NCBI GenBank assembly: GCA_016713985.1
Contig: JADJOD010000015.1
Location: forward strand, 115,379-179,378
Origin: Lewinellaceae bacterium
Lineage (GTDB): Bacteria > Bacteroidota > Bacteroidia > Chitinophagales > Saprospiraceae
Reading direction: 5' to 3'
DNA length: 64,000 nt
Below, one piece after another: positions 26,118 through 35,608 of this stretch (its first letter is position 1; each line of letters begins with the position of its first letter). Position numbers and translations under genes: made by a program. Under the pieces are notes generated by a model, which saw nothing but the letters and a program-made list of their open reading frames with translations, was not told where the DNA came from and ran no database searches.

Positions 26118-27137
26118 TTGCTTAACCAAATATTCTCCGGCCGCACCCGCCTCATCACCCACCTGACCGGGTGGATGCTGGTGTTTTTTGTCTTTTTCTA
26201 CCTGATCAGCGGGTTGACGGGGCCGCAGGAGGCTTTGGCGCGTACCAGTGTGAATATGGTGTTTTTGCTCACCTTGTTCTACGGCAACGCAAAAATTTTG
26301 GTCAACCGTTTTTTTGAAACGGGCCGGTACCGGTGGTGGCTGCTGTTGTCGGCCGTTTTTTGGCTCGGCATGGCCGCCCTGCGCACCTGGACGGAACGTA
26401 ACTTTTTTGGCGGCGGTATCTTCCGGGACATCGCCGCCATTCCGGACGGCAGTGGCTACCGCTTGTTTTTGGGGTATGCCTTATCCTTTTTGTTGTTGCT
26501 GGTTTTCAGCGCGTTATATCAATTGTTGGAAAACCGCCGCGAACTCGAAGCCCGACACGCCGAAGCGCAACTCAATTACCTGAAAGCCCAGATCAACCCC
26601 CATTTTTTGTTCAACACCCTGAACAACATCTATGCTGCCGCCACCTTGCAGCACCCCCGCACGGCGGACATGGTGCTGCGCCTCAGCGACGTGTTGCGCT
26701 ACGTCACCTACGATGCCCAGGCCGACCGGGTACCGATGGGAAAGGAGATCGGGCAAATACACGCTTACCTCGACCTGTTCCGGATAAAATCGGAACAGGC
26801 GCTGCCGATTCGTTTCGACATAAAAGGTGATACCACCAACCTCGAAATAGAGCCGCTCCTGCTGCTGCCCTTGGTGGAAAACGCCCTCAAACACGGCGAC
26901 CTGGAGGATAACCCGGATGGATTTTTGCACATTCTGCTGCAAAACGAACCCGGCCGGCTGCTGTTTGAAGTGGAAAATTCGTTCAACCCCCGCAACGTAC
27001 AAAAAGATGAAATCGGGGGCGTTGGGCTGGAAAATATCCGGAAACGGCTGGAACTGAACTACCGCGGGCGTCATTCCTTTAAAACGATACGGCAGAGTAA
27101 TACCTTTAAATCAATGCTCGAACTCCAGGTTATTTGA
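26118..27137 (+). CDS. LytS-type sensor histidine kinase
   Basis: A 339-residue membrane kinase. Four hydrophobic helices occupy about residues 14-135. The cytoplasmic part has the His_kinase (PF06580) signature YLKAQINPHFLFNTLNNIY with His162 in NPHF, and the ATP-binding LLLLPLVENALKHGD and GGVGLENIRKRL. The chosen start is TTG at 26118 because no ATG lies close enough to include the first helix; this is uncertain. The LytTR regulator follows at 27215, so the pair forms a simple two-component system with no large sensor domain. Signal unknown. Confidence 0.9.
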   Translation: MLNQIFSGRTRLITHLTGWMLVFFVFFYLISGLTGPQEALARTSVNMVFLLTLFYGNAKILVNRFFETGRYRWWLLLSAVFWLGMAALRTWTERNFFGGGIFRDIAAIPDGSGYRLFLGYALSFLLLLVFSALYQLLENRRELEARHAEAQLNYLKAQINPHFLFNTLNNIYAAATLQHPRTADMVLRLSDVLRYVTYDAQADRVPMGKEIGQIHAYLDLFRIKSEQALPIRFDIKGDTTNLEIEPLLLLPLVENALKHGDLEDNPDGFLHILLQNEPGRLLFEVENSFNPRNVQKDEIGGVGLENIRKRLELNYRGRHSFKTIRQSNTFKSMLELQVI

Positions 27138-27214
27138 TTGACGAATGATGAGTCCACGATTGTTGTTTTTTGATGTTCATCCGCTCAACAATGCAACAAT
27201 TAAACAATGCAACA

Positions 27215-27936
27215 ATGAACCCACTCGCCTCCATCCGCTGCCTGCTTGTCGACGACGAACATTTTGCGTTGGCCTTGCTTGAAAAATACGTCGGCGATTC
27301 GCCGGGGCTGGAACTCGTGGCCGGCTGCCGGAGCCCGATCAGGGCGGTGGAAATCCTGCAAAGTGAGCCGGTGGACCTGCTGTTTCTCGATATTCAGATG
27401 CCCGTTTTGAGCGGTACCAACCTGCTGCGTTCGGTGTCGCGCAAACCCGTTACTATTTTTACCACGGCATATGCCCAGCACGCGGTGGAAGCGTTCGACC
27501 TCGATGCCGTGGACTACCTGCTGAAACCTTTTTCGTTCGAACGATTTCAGCAGGCGTTGGAAAAAGCCCGCACCCTGCTGCATCTGCGGCATACCGCTGC
27601 TGGCGACAAACCGGATGGTTACCTGACCGTAAAAGCCGACCGGCAATGGGTGAAAATTGCACTGGCAGACATCCGCTACATCGAAGGCTGGAAAGAATAC
27701 GTGAAAATTTTTACGGAAACCGGGAAGGTGATTACCCTCGAAAGCCTGAATAATTTGAAAATACCCTGCCCGCAGCGCATTTCCTGCGCGTGCACAAGTC
27801 ATTTATCATCGCCAAAGACCGAGTGAACCGTATGGACGGCGACGACCTGTTGCTGGCCGGCGACGCGCGTGTGCCCGTCGCGCGGGCGCGCAAGCGGGAG
27901 GTGACCGAAGTGTTGTTTAAAGGCACGGGACGGTAA
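27215..27936 (+). CDS. LytTR-family response regulator, frameshifted near the 3' end
   Basis: The receiver domain (residues 7-125) is complete: acidic pair Asp13/Asp14, phospho-acceptor Asp59 in LLFLDIQMP and Lys104 in YLLKPFSF. The LytTR domain begins at about residue 140 (YLTVKADRQWVKI), then loses frame at a run of four A near 27760. Adding one A joins LNNLK to NTLPAAHFLRVHKSFI, and the frame then reads to TAA at 27934-27936. The product would be about 240 residues, normal for the family. Position after the LytS kinase makes it the cognate regulator. Confidence 0.88.
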
Positions 27937-28061
27937 GGGTCAGACACGGGTTTGGGATTGGGATGAATACCCGTATTTTTGAGTGCCCGAACTATGCCCA
28001 CCCTACACCGGGCTGCTATTGTATCCGGTGGACTAACGCACACATAAAAGACAGAAACCCG

Positions 28062-28403
28062 ATGACAAACAGGCCGAACATACTTGTGGTTTGCGGGCGA
28101 AATAAAAAACGCAGCCGGACCGCTGAACATATTTTTAAAAATGACAACCGGTTCAATATTCGTTCTGCCGGACTCAGTCCCAAAAGCGACAGAAAACTGA
28201 CGGAAAACGATTTGAACTGGGCCGACCTGGTTTTTGTCATGGAAACGGATCAGCGGGGCAAAATCCGGGAGCAATTCAGACACCTGGAATTGCCCAAAAT
28301 CGACGTGTTGCATATTGAAGACGAGTACGAATTTATGGACGAAGAACTCGTGGAAATGCTGACCGGCAGAATAAATGCGATGTATATAAACCATTGTAAA
28401 TAA
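28062..28403 (+). CDS. Low-molecular-weight protein tyrosine phosphatase-like protein
   Basis: A 113-residue protein whose N-terminus NILVVCGRNKKRSRTAEHIF contains the Cx5R phosphate-binding loop of low-molecular-weight tyrosine phosphatases. The catalytic-acid region is less clear; LVFVMETDQRG matches the Asp-loop strand of the compact version common in Bacteroidota, which is shorter than the usual 150 residues. The ATG at 28062 was chosen since residues encoded upstream are not part of the fold. It may remove phosphate from protein tyrosine or arginine; the substrate is unknown. Confidence 0.8.
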   Translation: MTNRPNILVVCGRNKKRSRTAEHIFKNDNRFNIRSAGLSPKSDRKLTENDLNWADLVFVMETDQRGKIREQFRHLELPKIDVLHIEDEYEFMDEELVEMLTGRINAMYINHCK

Positions 28404-28415
28404 ATCAAATAGCCC

Positions 28416-28987
28416 ATGCCGACTATGGAAAACAAAAAGGAATTACCGCCGGAAAAACGGGAGGAACTGCTCAGTGCATTAAAAACCCGGTTTGAAAAAA
28501 CAGGAACCGCCATAAGGATATGGAATGGGCGGACGTACAAATAAGGCTGGAAGCGTATAATGAAAAACTGTGGTCGCTTCACGAAATGGAAAGAACAGGC
28601 GGCGAACCGGATGTGGTAGGCCATGATAAAAAGACGGGGGAATACATTTTTTATGACTGTTCGGCGGAAAGTCCCAAAGGCCGCAGAAGCATTTGTTACG
28701 ACCGCGAAGCGCTGGAGTCGAGGAAGGAACATAAACCGGAGAATAACGCCCTGGATATGGCCGCGGTTATGGGTATCGAACTATTATCGGAAGAAGAATA
28801 CCGGGGCCTGCAAAAACTCGGCAGTTTCGATACAAAAACATCAAGTTGGATAAAAACACCTGCCGGGATCAGAAAACTCGGCGGCGCCATCTTTGCCGAT
28901 TTCCGCTACGGCAATGTCTTCGTGTACCACAACGGCGCAGAATCCTATTACGCCGCCAGGGCGTTCCGGGGCTCGTTAAGGGTCTGA
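28416..28987 (+). CDS. DUF4256 family protein, frameshifted near the 5' end
   Basis: The main frame gives a protein with VGHDKKTGEYIFYDCS, SICYDREALESRKEH and the C-terminus HNGAESYYAARAFRGSLRV, which I recognise as DUF4256, a family of unknown function in Bacteroidota and Firmicutes. The first 28 residues (MENKKELPPEKREELLSAL) lie in another frame. The break is a run of six A near 28497; with seven the reading becomes FEKNRNRHKDMEWADVQ. The full product would be about 190 residues. It follows the phosphatase-like gene by 12 bases and is probably co-transcribed. Confidence 0.82.
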
Positions 28988-29063
28988 ATAGTTGTTCGGC
29001 TCGCGCGCGACTACGCCCTTATCCTGTCTCATAAAATTCGAAAGCAATGCGACAGCGACAATT

Positions 29064-29130
29064 GTAGGGCGGACTTCCAAGTCCGCCGATACGCCGTGCG
29101 CGACGGATTTGGAAATCCGTACTTTCGCGG
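29064..29130. repeat. Single copies of the GGACTTCCAAGTCC repeat family
   Basis: TGTAGGGCGGACTTCCAAG and its completing half, then a diverged second palindrome GGATTTGGAAATCC, lie between DUF4256 and the serine dehydratase gene. The first is the same element that is clustered at 12771-12942. Confidence 0.8.
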
Positions 29131-29157
29131 CAGGCAAACTATTGCACTTGCTCAAGT

Positions 29158-30565
29158 ATGGAAAGAATCAGCGTTTTCGACATTTTTAAAATCGGCATCG
29201 GTCCCTCCAGTTCGCATACCATGGGTCCCTGGCGGGCAGCCCAGCGTTTTGTACAGGAAATAGAACCGGACCGGGTTGCTTCCGTGCAGGTGGAATTGTT
29301 CGGCTCACTCGCCAAAACCGGAAAAGGCCACGGAACCGACATCGCCGTGCAGTTCGGGCTAAACGGCGACGACCCCGTTACGATCCCGGTTGAGGCAATT
29401 GATCCGACCATCCGGCAGATAGCCCTGGAAAAAAAGATCCGGCTGGGCGGCAAAAAGGAAATTGCTTTTGATCCCGATCGCGATATTATTTTTCATATGG
29501 ATCAGGCTTTGCCCTATCACGCTAACGGACTGACATTCAGAGCCTTTTATCAAAACGGAGAAGGCGCAGGTTTTACGTATTATTCCGTCGGCGGCGGGTT
29601 TGTGGTGAAAGAAGGGGAGGAGGATGCCAGTGCCCATACGGTGTTGCCTTTTCCCATCGATTTAGGGGAGGAATTGCGGCGGTGGTGCAGCGAGGAAACA
29701 CAAAGTATATCGGAGATCGTATTCCGCAACGAATTGACCTGGCGTTCGGCCGATCAGGTGCGCGGTGATCTGATGAATATCTGGTCGGTGATGAAACACT
29801 GCATATACAAAGGTTGCCACACCGACGGCGTGTTGCCGGGTGGACTCGACGTAGCGCGGCGGGCAGGCTCCGCTGAGCCGTAAGTTGCTGATAAACAAAC
29901 CTTACCGCAACGTCGATGAATGGATCACCCAGGTCAGCCGGGGCGGACATTCGTTTCAGGAAATCCTCAAGTGGGTGAGTTGTTTCGCACTCGCGGTGAA
30001 TGAAGAAAACGCCGCTTTCGGGCGGGTGGTCACGGCGCCGACCAACGGCGCGGCAGGGGTGATTCCGGCGGTGCTGATGTACCACGTGTGTTTCAGCGAG
30101 CGGTATATGGAGGAAGATATTGTCAAATTTCTGCTGACGGCGGGCGAACTGGGCAGTTTGTTTAAAAAAGGCGCCACCATTTCGGCGGCGATGGGCGGCT
30201 GCCAGGCCGAAATCGGCGTTTCGTCGGCGATGGCGGCTGCGGCGCTCACCGAATGCCTCGGCGGTTCCTGTGAACAGGCGCTGATGGCCGCCGAAATTGC
30301 CATGGAACATCACCTTGGCATGACATGTGATCCCATCGGAGGACTCGTGCAGGTGCCCTGCATCGAACGCAACACGATGGGCGCCATCAAGGCCATCACG
30401 GCCAGCCAGATTGCACTCGAAAGCGACCCCTCCAAAGCAAAAGTCAGCCTCGACGCCGTGATCAAAACCATGAAAGAGACGGCTGCCGACATGAACATGA
30501 AATACAAGGAAACCGCCGACGGGGGGTTGGCGGTGCAGATTCCGCTGGGATTGACGGAGTGCTGA
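29158..30565 (+). CDS. sdaA: L-serine ammonia-lyase, frameshifted
   Basis: Two frames join into one iron-sulfur L-serine dehydratase of about 468 residues, which converts L-serine to pyruvate and ammonia. The beta part starts ISVFDIFKIGIGPSSSHTMGP, the family hallmark for the serine/FeS binding region. The alpha part has TAPTNGAAGVIPAVL, MGGCQAEIGVSSAMAAAAL and GMTCDPIGGLVQVPC, whose cysteines hold the 4Fe-4S cluster. The break is at about 29864, one base short between DVARRA and PLSRKLLINKPY. All cluster ligands are present, so the enzyme would be active if the frame is an error. Confidence 0.9.
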
Positions 30566-30567
30566 TC

Positions 30568-32535
30568 TTACAATTTCCGCAAAATTGCCACAAAACCGCC
30601 GCCCGGCGCCATAGCCGCCCGGAGCATCTGGCCGCTTTTTACATGACCGTCGGAGCGTTTGTAATCCATCGCATTCCGGTCGGCGTTGATGCCATCCTGA
30701 AACGATTCGATCTCGTAATCGCCCGCAGGCAAAAAATCGGTATTGATCCGCAGGTCCCGCATCGTCCAGTCGGTCATGGCGCCGATGTACCACAGCCCGT
30801 CCGAACCCTGCCGCGCGACGGCAACGTAGTCGCCGATCTTGCCGTCAATAGCAACCGTTTTTTCCCAGACGGCAGGCACTTTCGACAGAAAATGCAGGCA
30901 TTCGGGTTCCTTTTTATAATTGCTCGGGCTGTCGGAGAGCATTTGCAGCGGACTTTCAAACACGACGTATTTGGCAAGTTCGTGGCAGCGGGTGCCGAGT
31001 GAACCCGGCCGGTTGAATGATGGCGCCCAATCGTTTTTTTGATAATTGAGCATGGCGCCGGGGGTGTAATCCATCGGTCCTGCCACCTGGCGGATGAACG
31101 GCAGGGTGACGTCGTGTTCCGGGTCGATTTGTTTTTTGACGTCCCATTTTGCCTGTTCGAGACCGTAAACGCCTTCAAAACTGAGCACATTCGGCCAGGT
31201 TCGGTGCAGCCCTGCGGGTTTGTGGGCGCCGTGAAAATCGGCCAGCAACTGGTTGTCGGCGCATTTTTCCGCTATTCGCCAGTAATAATTGACGGCGTCC
31301 TGGTCGTCGCGTTGCATAAAGTCAATCTTGAGCCCCTTGACTTCCCATTTTTTCAGGCTGGGCAGCAGGGTTTCGAATTGGCGGTCAATGGAGGTCCAGG
31401 TCACCCAGAGAATGAGGCCGACGCCTTTTTGTTTGGCGTAAGCCGCCAGTTCGTCCATATCGAGGCCCGCGGTGATCTGGAGCAAATGCCCCGTTTCACA
31501 CCAACCTTCGTCGAGGATGATATACTCCAGTCCGTTGGCGGCGGCGAAATCCACATAATATTTGTAGGTAGCCGTGTTAATGCCCGCGCGAAAATCCACA
31601 CCGCTGAGATTGAGGTTATTCCACCAGTCCCAGGCCACTTTTCCCGGCCGGATCCATTCCGTGTTTTTGAGCCGCGATGGTTCGGCGAGCAGCCAGGGCA
31701 GTTGATTGTTCAGCAGGTCGGCGTCTTTTTCCGCCACGAGAAAAAGGCGCCAGGGAAAATGGCGCGCACCTTTGGTAAGCGCCAGAAATGGTTCACGGTC
31801 AGTGGGTTGTATGTCGCGGTTGGTGAGTTCCACGGTGTATTTGGGATAACGTGGAAAGGCGCCGTTCAGCCGGCCGGTTGGTTCGTTGGTGGCGTTCAGC
31901 CAGAGGCCCGGATAATCCTGAAGGTCTGTTTCGGTCAGTAAAATTTTTACTCCGCTGCCGGTTTCCACGAGCGCGGGCAAACTGGCCAGCTGGTTTTCCC
32001 GCAGCGCAGAAGGCGCCAGCGGTTGGAAAATACGTTCGTTGTGGGAATAAAAACCTTCTTCTTCCGGGAAATAAACGGTTTTACAAGTGGCGGGCCGGAA
32101 AGAATAGGTTTCGTCGAGCACCGTCACGGCGCCGTTAAATTTTGTAAAAAAACGGTATGCCGCGCCGTCGTTATACACCCGGAAAACAAGTCCCCAGTCT
32201 CCTTTGAAACTCAGAGTCAGTTCGTTGTAATTTTCCTGGATGGAAGCGTTTTTTTGCTTTACAGCGGGTTGAAGCGCCCTGTTGACGGTGTTTTTTTCCG
32301 ATTTTATCACTTCCGGGCGCTGGCCGAGCACGCCGCGTCCTGCGATATTTATCGAAATAGGAGTGGGAGTGGTCAATGCCTGGCCGCGCAGGTCCAGTTG
32401 CCATTGCAGGTCGGGCCGGGTTTCGATGCTCAGGCGCAGGTTCCCGGATGGAGACACGAGCGTATAGGAAGTTTGAGCGGAGGCGCAGGAGGTGGCGAGC
32501 AGGAAAAAAATAAACGATAACAGCCTGAGAAACAT
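30568..32535 (-). CDS. GH97 family glycoside hydrolase (alpha-glucosidase/alpha-galactosidase type)
   Basis: A 655-residue exported enzyme. Residues 1-20 are a signal peptide. An N-terminal beta-sandwich is followed by the catalytic (beta/alpha)8 barrel with WDWWNNLNLSG, YIILDEGWCE, VKGLKIDFMQRDDQ, LLADFHGAHKP and LSFEGVYGLEQAKW, then a C-terminal beta domain. These motifs are those of GH97, whose members are calcium-dependent and either invert (SusB-like alpha-glucosidases) or retain (alpha-galactosidases). The Asp in LKIDF is where retaining members have their nucleophile, so a retaining enzyme is possible, but I cannot settle it. No SusC/D pair is nearby. Confidence 0.92.
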   Translation of the reverse strand: MFLRLLSFIFFLLATSCASAQTSYTLVSPSGNLRLSIETRPDLQWQLDLRGQALTTPTPISINIAGRGVLGQRPEVIKSEKNTVNRALQPAVKQKNASIQENYNELTLSFKGDWGLVFRVYNDGAAYRFFTKFNGAVTVLDETYSFRPATCKTVYFPEEEGFYSHNERIFQPLAPSALRENQLASLPALVETGSGVKILLTETDLQDYPGLWLNATNEPTGRLNGAFPRYPKYTVELTNRDIQPTDREPFLALTKGARHFPWRLFLVAEKDADLLNNQLPWLLAEPSRLKNTEWIRPGKVAWDWWNNLNLSGVDFRAGINTATYKYYVDFAAANGLEYIILDEGWCETGHLLQITAGLDMDELAAYAKQKGVGLILWVTWTSIDRQFETLLPSLKKWEVKGLKIDFMQRDDQDAVNYYWRIAEKCADNQLLADFHGAHKPAGLHRTWPNVLSFEGVYGLEQAKWDVKKQIDPEHDVTLPFIRQVAGPMDYTPGAMLNYQKNDWAPSFNRPGSLGTRCHELAKYVVFESPLQMLSDSPSNYKKEPECLHFLSKVPAVWEKTVAIDGKIGDYVAVARQGSDGLWYIGAMTDWTMRDLRINTDFLPAGDYEIESFQDGINADRNAMDYKRSDGHVKSGQMLRAAMAPGGGFVAILRKL

Positions 32536-32575
32536 AACAGTGGTACGATTTTCGGGTAAATGTAGTGTAATTCTG

Positions 32576-32583
32576 TAGTTTTG
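32576..32583 (+). promoter_or_regulatory. -7 promoter box for the 32653-34248 gene pair
   Basis: TAGTTTTG fits TAnnTTTG; transcription would start near 32590 and give a leader of about 60 bases. Confidence 0.45.
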
Positions 32584-32652
32584 GGCTCCGTAACATGAAT
32601 CTTACACCGGGTAATCATCCCGGCTAAATACATTCCTTCAAATCAAATACTT

Positions 32653-33009
32653 ATGGGACAACTCACGATTTCTTATTTGTACCCCTGCAAAAGAACCGAA
32701 ACGCCGGTCACGATCGACGTAAAAATCGGGTTTGCACAATTGAGTAATATCAAGATCAAACAGGTCAACAAGATCCTGATCGAAGATGTGCCGACTGTGG
32801 AAAACCTGGAGCTCGGAACCAACAAAAAATTAAAAGGAAAAGAGATCAAATGCACAGTCGATATCATTGATATTCAGGCGGCTACCAACAAAGTAGGTGT
32901 GGAGATCACGTTAAAAGGCGGCCAGCACGACCAGCAGTTTTTGCTGGAGAACGAACTTGCCCCCGGAGATCCGGTTATGTTTTACACGGTAAAAATTTTA
33001 TTTTTATAA
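32653..33009 (+). CDS. Small beta-rich protein of unknown function
   Basis: A 118-residue protein without signal peptide, starting MGQLTISYLYPCKRTETPV and alternating charged and aliphatic residues in the way of a small beta-barrel or sandwich, with basic stretches (NKKLKGKEIKCTVDI). I do not recognise the family. Its stop is 12 bases before the start of an outer-membrane-type protein in the same direction, so the two are one operon. A role beside that membrane protein is only suggested by position. Confidence 0.7.
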   Translation: MGQLTISYLYPCKRTETPVTIDVKIGFAQLSNIKIKQVNKILIEDVPTVENLELGTNKKLKGKEIKCTVDIIDIQAATNKVGVEITLKGGQHDQQFLLENELAPGDPVMFYTVKILFL

Positions 33010-33021
33010 AAAGCTCCGGCC

Positions 33022-34248
33022 ATGAAATCAAATCTGCTTAACCTTTCCGCATTCCTGTTGATGTGTTGCCCGGTTTTTGCCCAGGACCCGGCGCCTCCCG
33101 AACCCGTCGCAAAAACCCAGTATAATCTGTTGAACGTTCCGGTTTCGCCCGCATTTATCCTGCTGGACGCCGAACCCGTGACGGTGGAAGAGCCGGTCAG
33201 TCCGACTGACTTTTTTGCCTCGCTGCGCAACGCCACAACGGGTTTTACCGCCTTTCCAAACACCTACGCGCTCAATTTTGCGCCGGGCTGGATGTTCGGT
33301 GGAAACAAGTTCACGTACGAAGATTTTAGTTCCGGGAAACGGATGGGCCAGAACATCGGCCAGACAACGCTGATTTCCATGGGAATTCTGACCCAGAGTT
33401 CGACGGACACCACCGCATTTACAAAAGCAAGCCTCGGGTTCAAGTTTTCGCTTTGGCCGGGCAAGGTGGATACGGAATTCGGGCGGCTGCACGAACAACG
33501 CCAGTCTTTGTTAAACAAGGTCGGCGAACTGCGCGATGAACTGGACGAAGAGATCACCGCGCGCACAAAAAAAGACCCGCAGCACAAAAAACTCACCAAA
33601 AAACGGGACGCCGAATTGCGGAAAGACCCGCCGAATATGGATTTGATCCAGGCATGGACGGATTCCCTCACCCAAATCGAAAACGCCATCGCCGATGAGG
33701 TGGTGGCCGGTTTTGCGGAAGCAGATATGGCCGAAATACGCGATACCATCGCGCAGATGGTCTTCCGGCGTTACGGTTTCTTTTGCGACATCGCGGGCGG
33801 TGCTGCCTGGCGTTTTCCGGGCAATACAATCGGCAATGCGGGCATCGACCGCTTTGGATTCTGGACCACTTTCGGATACCTGACGAAAAAAGACATCAAC
33901 ATCGTGGCCACGGCGCGGTTGACCAATTACCAGGATCAGGCGTTTATCGATCAGGAAACAGGCATCCTGGATGAGGGCAATAACTTGTATTTCGACGCCG
34001 GCGCGCGCCTGATTTACCGGCGCAACCGCCTCGGACTGTCCGCCGAAGCCGTGATGCGCCAACCGCTGAACAACAGCGGCGTCGACGGCACAAGCCGCGC
34101 CGCGTTCAGCCTCGATTACCAGTTGCAGGAGAACCGGGTGCTGAATTTTACCTTCGGCAAAAACTTCGACGGCACGGTGGAAAAAGGCGGCAACCTGATC
34201 GCCGTGGTGAATTTTTTGATGGGTTTTGGCGGAAAAAGGCCGTATTGA
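33022..34248 (+). CDS. Exported protein with coiled-coil insert and beta-barrel-like C-terminus
   Basis: A 408-residue protein with a signal peptide (MKSNLLNLSAFLLMCCPVFAQ). Residues about 85-130 and 235-408 are rich in alternating aromatic strands (FGYLTKKDINIVATARLTNYQ, YQLQENRVLNFTFGKNF), as in outer-membrane beta-barrels. Between them, about residues 155-230, lies a long charged helical segment (LRDELDEEITARTKKDPQHK) likely to form a coiled coil. The final residues (GFGGKRPY) end in an aromatic, as barrel proteins often do. I recognise no named family. It is paired with the small gene upstream. Confidence 0.65.
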   Translation: MKSNLLNLSAFLLMCCPVFAQDPAPPEPVAKTQYNLLNVPVSPAFILLDAEPVTVEEPVSPTDFFASLRNATTGFTAFPNTYALNFAPGWMFGGNKFTYEDFSSGKRMGQNIGQTTLISMGILTQSSTDTTAFTKASLGFKFSLWPGKVDTEFGRLHEQRQSLLNKVGELRDELDEEITARTKKDPQHKKLTKKRDAELRKDPPNMDLIQAWTDSLTQIENAIADEVVAGFAEADMAEIRDTIAQMVFRRYGFFCDIAGGAAWRFPGNTIGNAGIDRFGFWTTFGYLTKKDINIVATARLTNYQDQAFIDQETGILDEGNNLYFDAGARLIYRRNRLGLSAEAVMRQPLNNSGVDGTSRAAFSLDYQLQENRVLNFTFGKNFDGTVEKGGNLIAVVNFLMGFGGKRPY

Positions 34249-34269
34249 ACACCACTAAACAAGTTACCC

Positions 34270-35370
34270 TCAAATCAAAAACTTCCCGCTTTCATAAATT
34301 TTCTCGTCGTCGGCCCAGATCACGCCGCCCTGTTTCATATCCGTGATCATATCCCAGTGCACCGCTGATTCGTTTTTGCCACCGGTTTGCAGGTAGCTCT
34401 GCCCAATGGCCATGTGTATGGTGCCGCCGATTTTTTCATCGAAAAGGATGTTTTTGGTCATGCGGTTGATATCGTAATTGGTGCCGATGGCGGCCTCGCC
34501 GAAACGCCGGGTGCCGGGAATGGTGAAAATATAGTCCAGAAACTCCTTCCCGCGTTTCGCTTCCCAGCGTTCGATCAGGCCGTCCTTCACCCAAAGCGTC
34601 ACCCCTTCCACTTCGTTGCCCTGGTAAATACAGGGATATGAAAAATATACGGTGCCGTTCACTGCATCTTCCACAGGGCTGGTGTACACTTCGCCGGACG
34701 GCATGTTCGTCTGGCCATCCGAATTCATCCAGATCCGGCCTTGGGTGGAAAAGGAGATGTCCGTCCCATCGGCCACATAACGTACTGTCTTACAACGATT
34801 CAGGTGGTCAACAATGCGTTGCTGACTGGCGCGTACCCGCAGCCAGGCGGCTTCCGGATCGTCTGTAAAAAGTTTACAGGCGCCGAATACAAATTGTTCG
34901 TATTCGGCCAGGCCCATACCTGCTTCCTGGGCGGCGGCATCGGTCGGATACTGACAAAGGTTGCGTTTCAGCCGGCGGTCGGCGGTGCGTTCGAAGTAGG
35001 TTTTGCTCACCGGGGCGAGTGTTTCGCTGCGCAACTGCGCGCGTTCCACCCCGGCTCCCGAGGTTTCACGCAGGTTGTAAGGCGCGCGGATGTTCAGGTA
35101 ACAATCGAAGGTCTCCATCACTAATTTGGTGAAGACCGGTGGCGTGCGCAAGGCATCGTCGGAAGCATTTTCCATCATGGTACGTTCCCGTTCCCGAAAT
35201 GCCAGGTCGTATTCCACCAGCGCAGCCCCGGCGGCATAGGCTTCGCGGTAGACTTCCCGCACCAACGGCTCGCCCAATAAAGTACTGGAAATGAATACTT
35301 TGTCGCCGGGTTTTACTTCCAAACAATACTGTGTGAGCAAACGGGCGTATTTCTGAAGAATGGATGGCAT
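34270..35370 (-). CDS. M29-family aminopeptidase
   Basis: A 366-residue metalloaminopeptidase of the thermophilic AmpS/AmpT type (peptidase M29). It starts with QKYARLLTQYCLEVKPGDKVFI and contains TDISFSTQGRIWMNSDGQTNMPSGEVYTSPVEDA split over the metal-site Glu, then IGTNYDINRMTKNILFDEKIGGTIHMAIG with the ligands Glu, His and Tyr, and HWDMITDM near the end. It removes N-terminal residues from peptides in the cytoplasm using two metal ions. Length is slightly shorter than the usual 400. It diverges from the acyl-CoA dehydrogenase gene across a long perfect palindrome. Confidence 0.9.
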   Translation of the reverse strand: MPSILQKYARLLTQYCLEVKPGDKVFISSTLLGEPLVREVYREAYAAGAALVEYDLAFRERERTMMENASDDALRTPPVFTKLVMETFDCYLNIRAPYNLRETSGAGVERAQLRSETLAPVSKTYFERTADRRLKRNLCQYPTDAAAQEAGMGLAEYEQFVFGACKLFTDDPEAAWLRVRASQQRIVDHLNRCKTVRYVADGTDISFSTQGRIWMNSDGQTNMPSGEVYTSPVEDAVNGTVYFSYPCIYQGNEVEGVTLWVKDGLIERWEAKRGKEFLDYIFTIPGTRRFGEAAIGTNYDINRMTKNILFDEKIGGTIHMAIGQSYLQTGGKNESAVHWDMITDMKQGGVIWADDEKIYESGKFLI

Positions 35371-35411
35371 GGTTGAAACGAGATTTTTTGCAAAGAACAG
35401 GAATGGTGGTC

Positions 35412-35481
35412 AGGTGTGGCATGGATTTGAGGCCGAAATTTTCAAATTTGAAAATTTCGGCCTCAAATCCATGCCACACCT
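35412..35481. repeat. Perfect 70-base palindrome
   Basis: The arms 35412-35446 and 35447-35481 are exact 35-base complements with no spacer, centred on TTCAAATTTGAA. It lies between divergent genes (aminopeptidase start 35370, acyl-CoA dehydrogenase start 35609), so it is not placed as a terminator. Confidence 0.92.
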
Positions 35482-35534
35482 AAAGATTCACGCAAGAGGC
35501 GTATTTTCGCCCCTCGAAAACGGCTTCACCACTT

Positions 35535-35602
35535 TTCAAAGCCGTCTACCGTCTACCGTCTACCGTCAACCGTCTACCGTCTACCGTCAACCGTCTACCG
35601 TT
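35535..35602. repeat. Short tandem repeat CCGTCTA/CCGTCAA
   Basis: About nine copies of a seven-base unit, CCGTCTA with some CCGTCAA, end directly before the acyl-CoA dehydrogenase start at 35609. The array occupies the leader of that gene. Confidence 0.85.
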
Positions 35603-35608
35603 AGAAAC

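Noticed and set aside
30568..32535. Polysaccharide utilisation locus around the GH97 gene
   Set aside because: No SusC/SusD pair, further glycosidase or carbohydrate sensor is adjacent.
35412..35481. Palindrome as a transcription terminator
   Set aside because: It lies upstream of both flanking genes, not downstream, and has no T run at its edge.
35535..35602. CRISPR-like or coding repeat
   Set aside because: The unit is seven bases with no spacers; translation in the acyl-CoA dehydrogenase frame gives only an Ser/Thr/Tyr-rich tail ahead of the true start.
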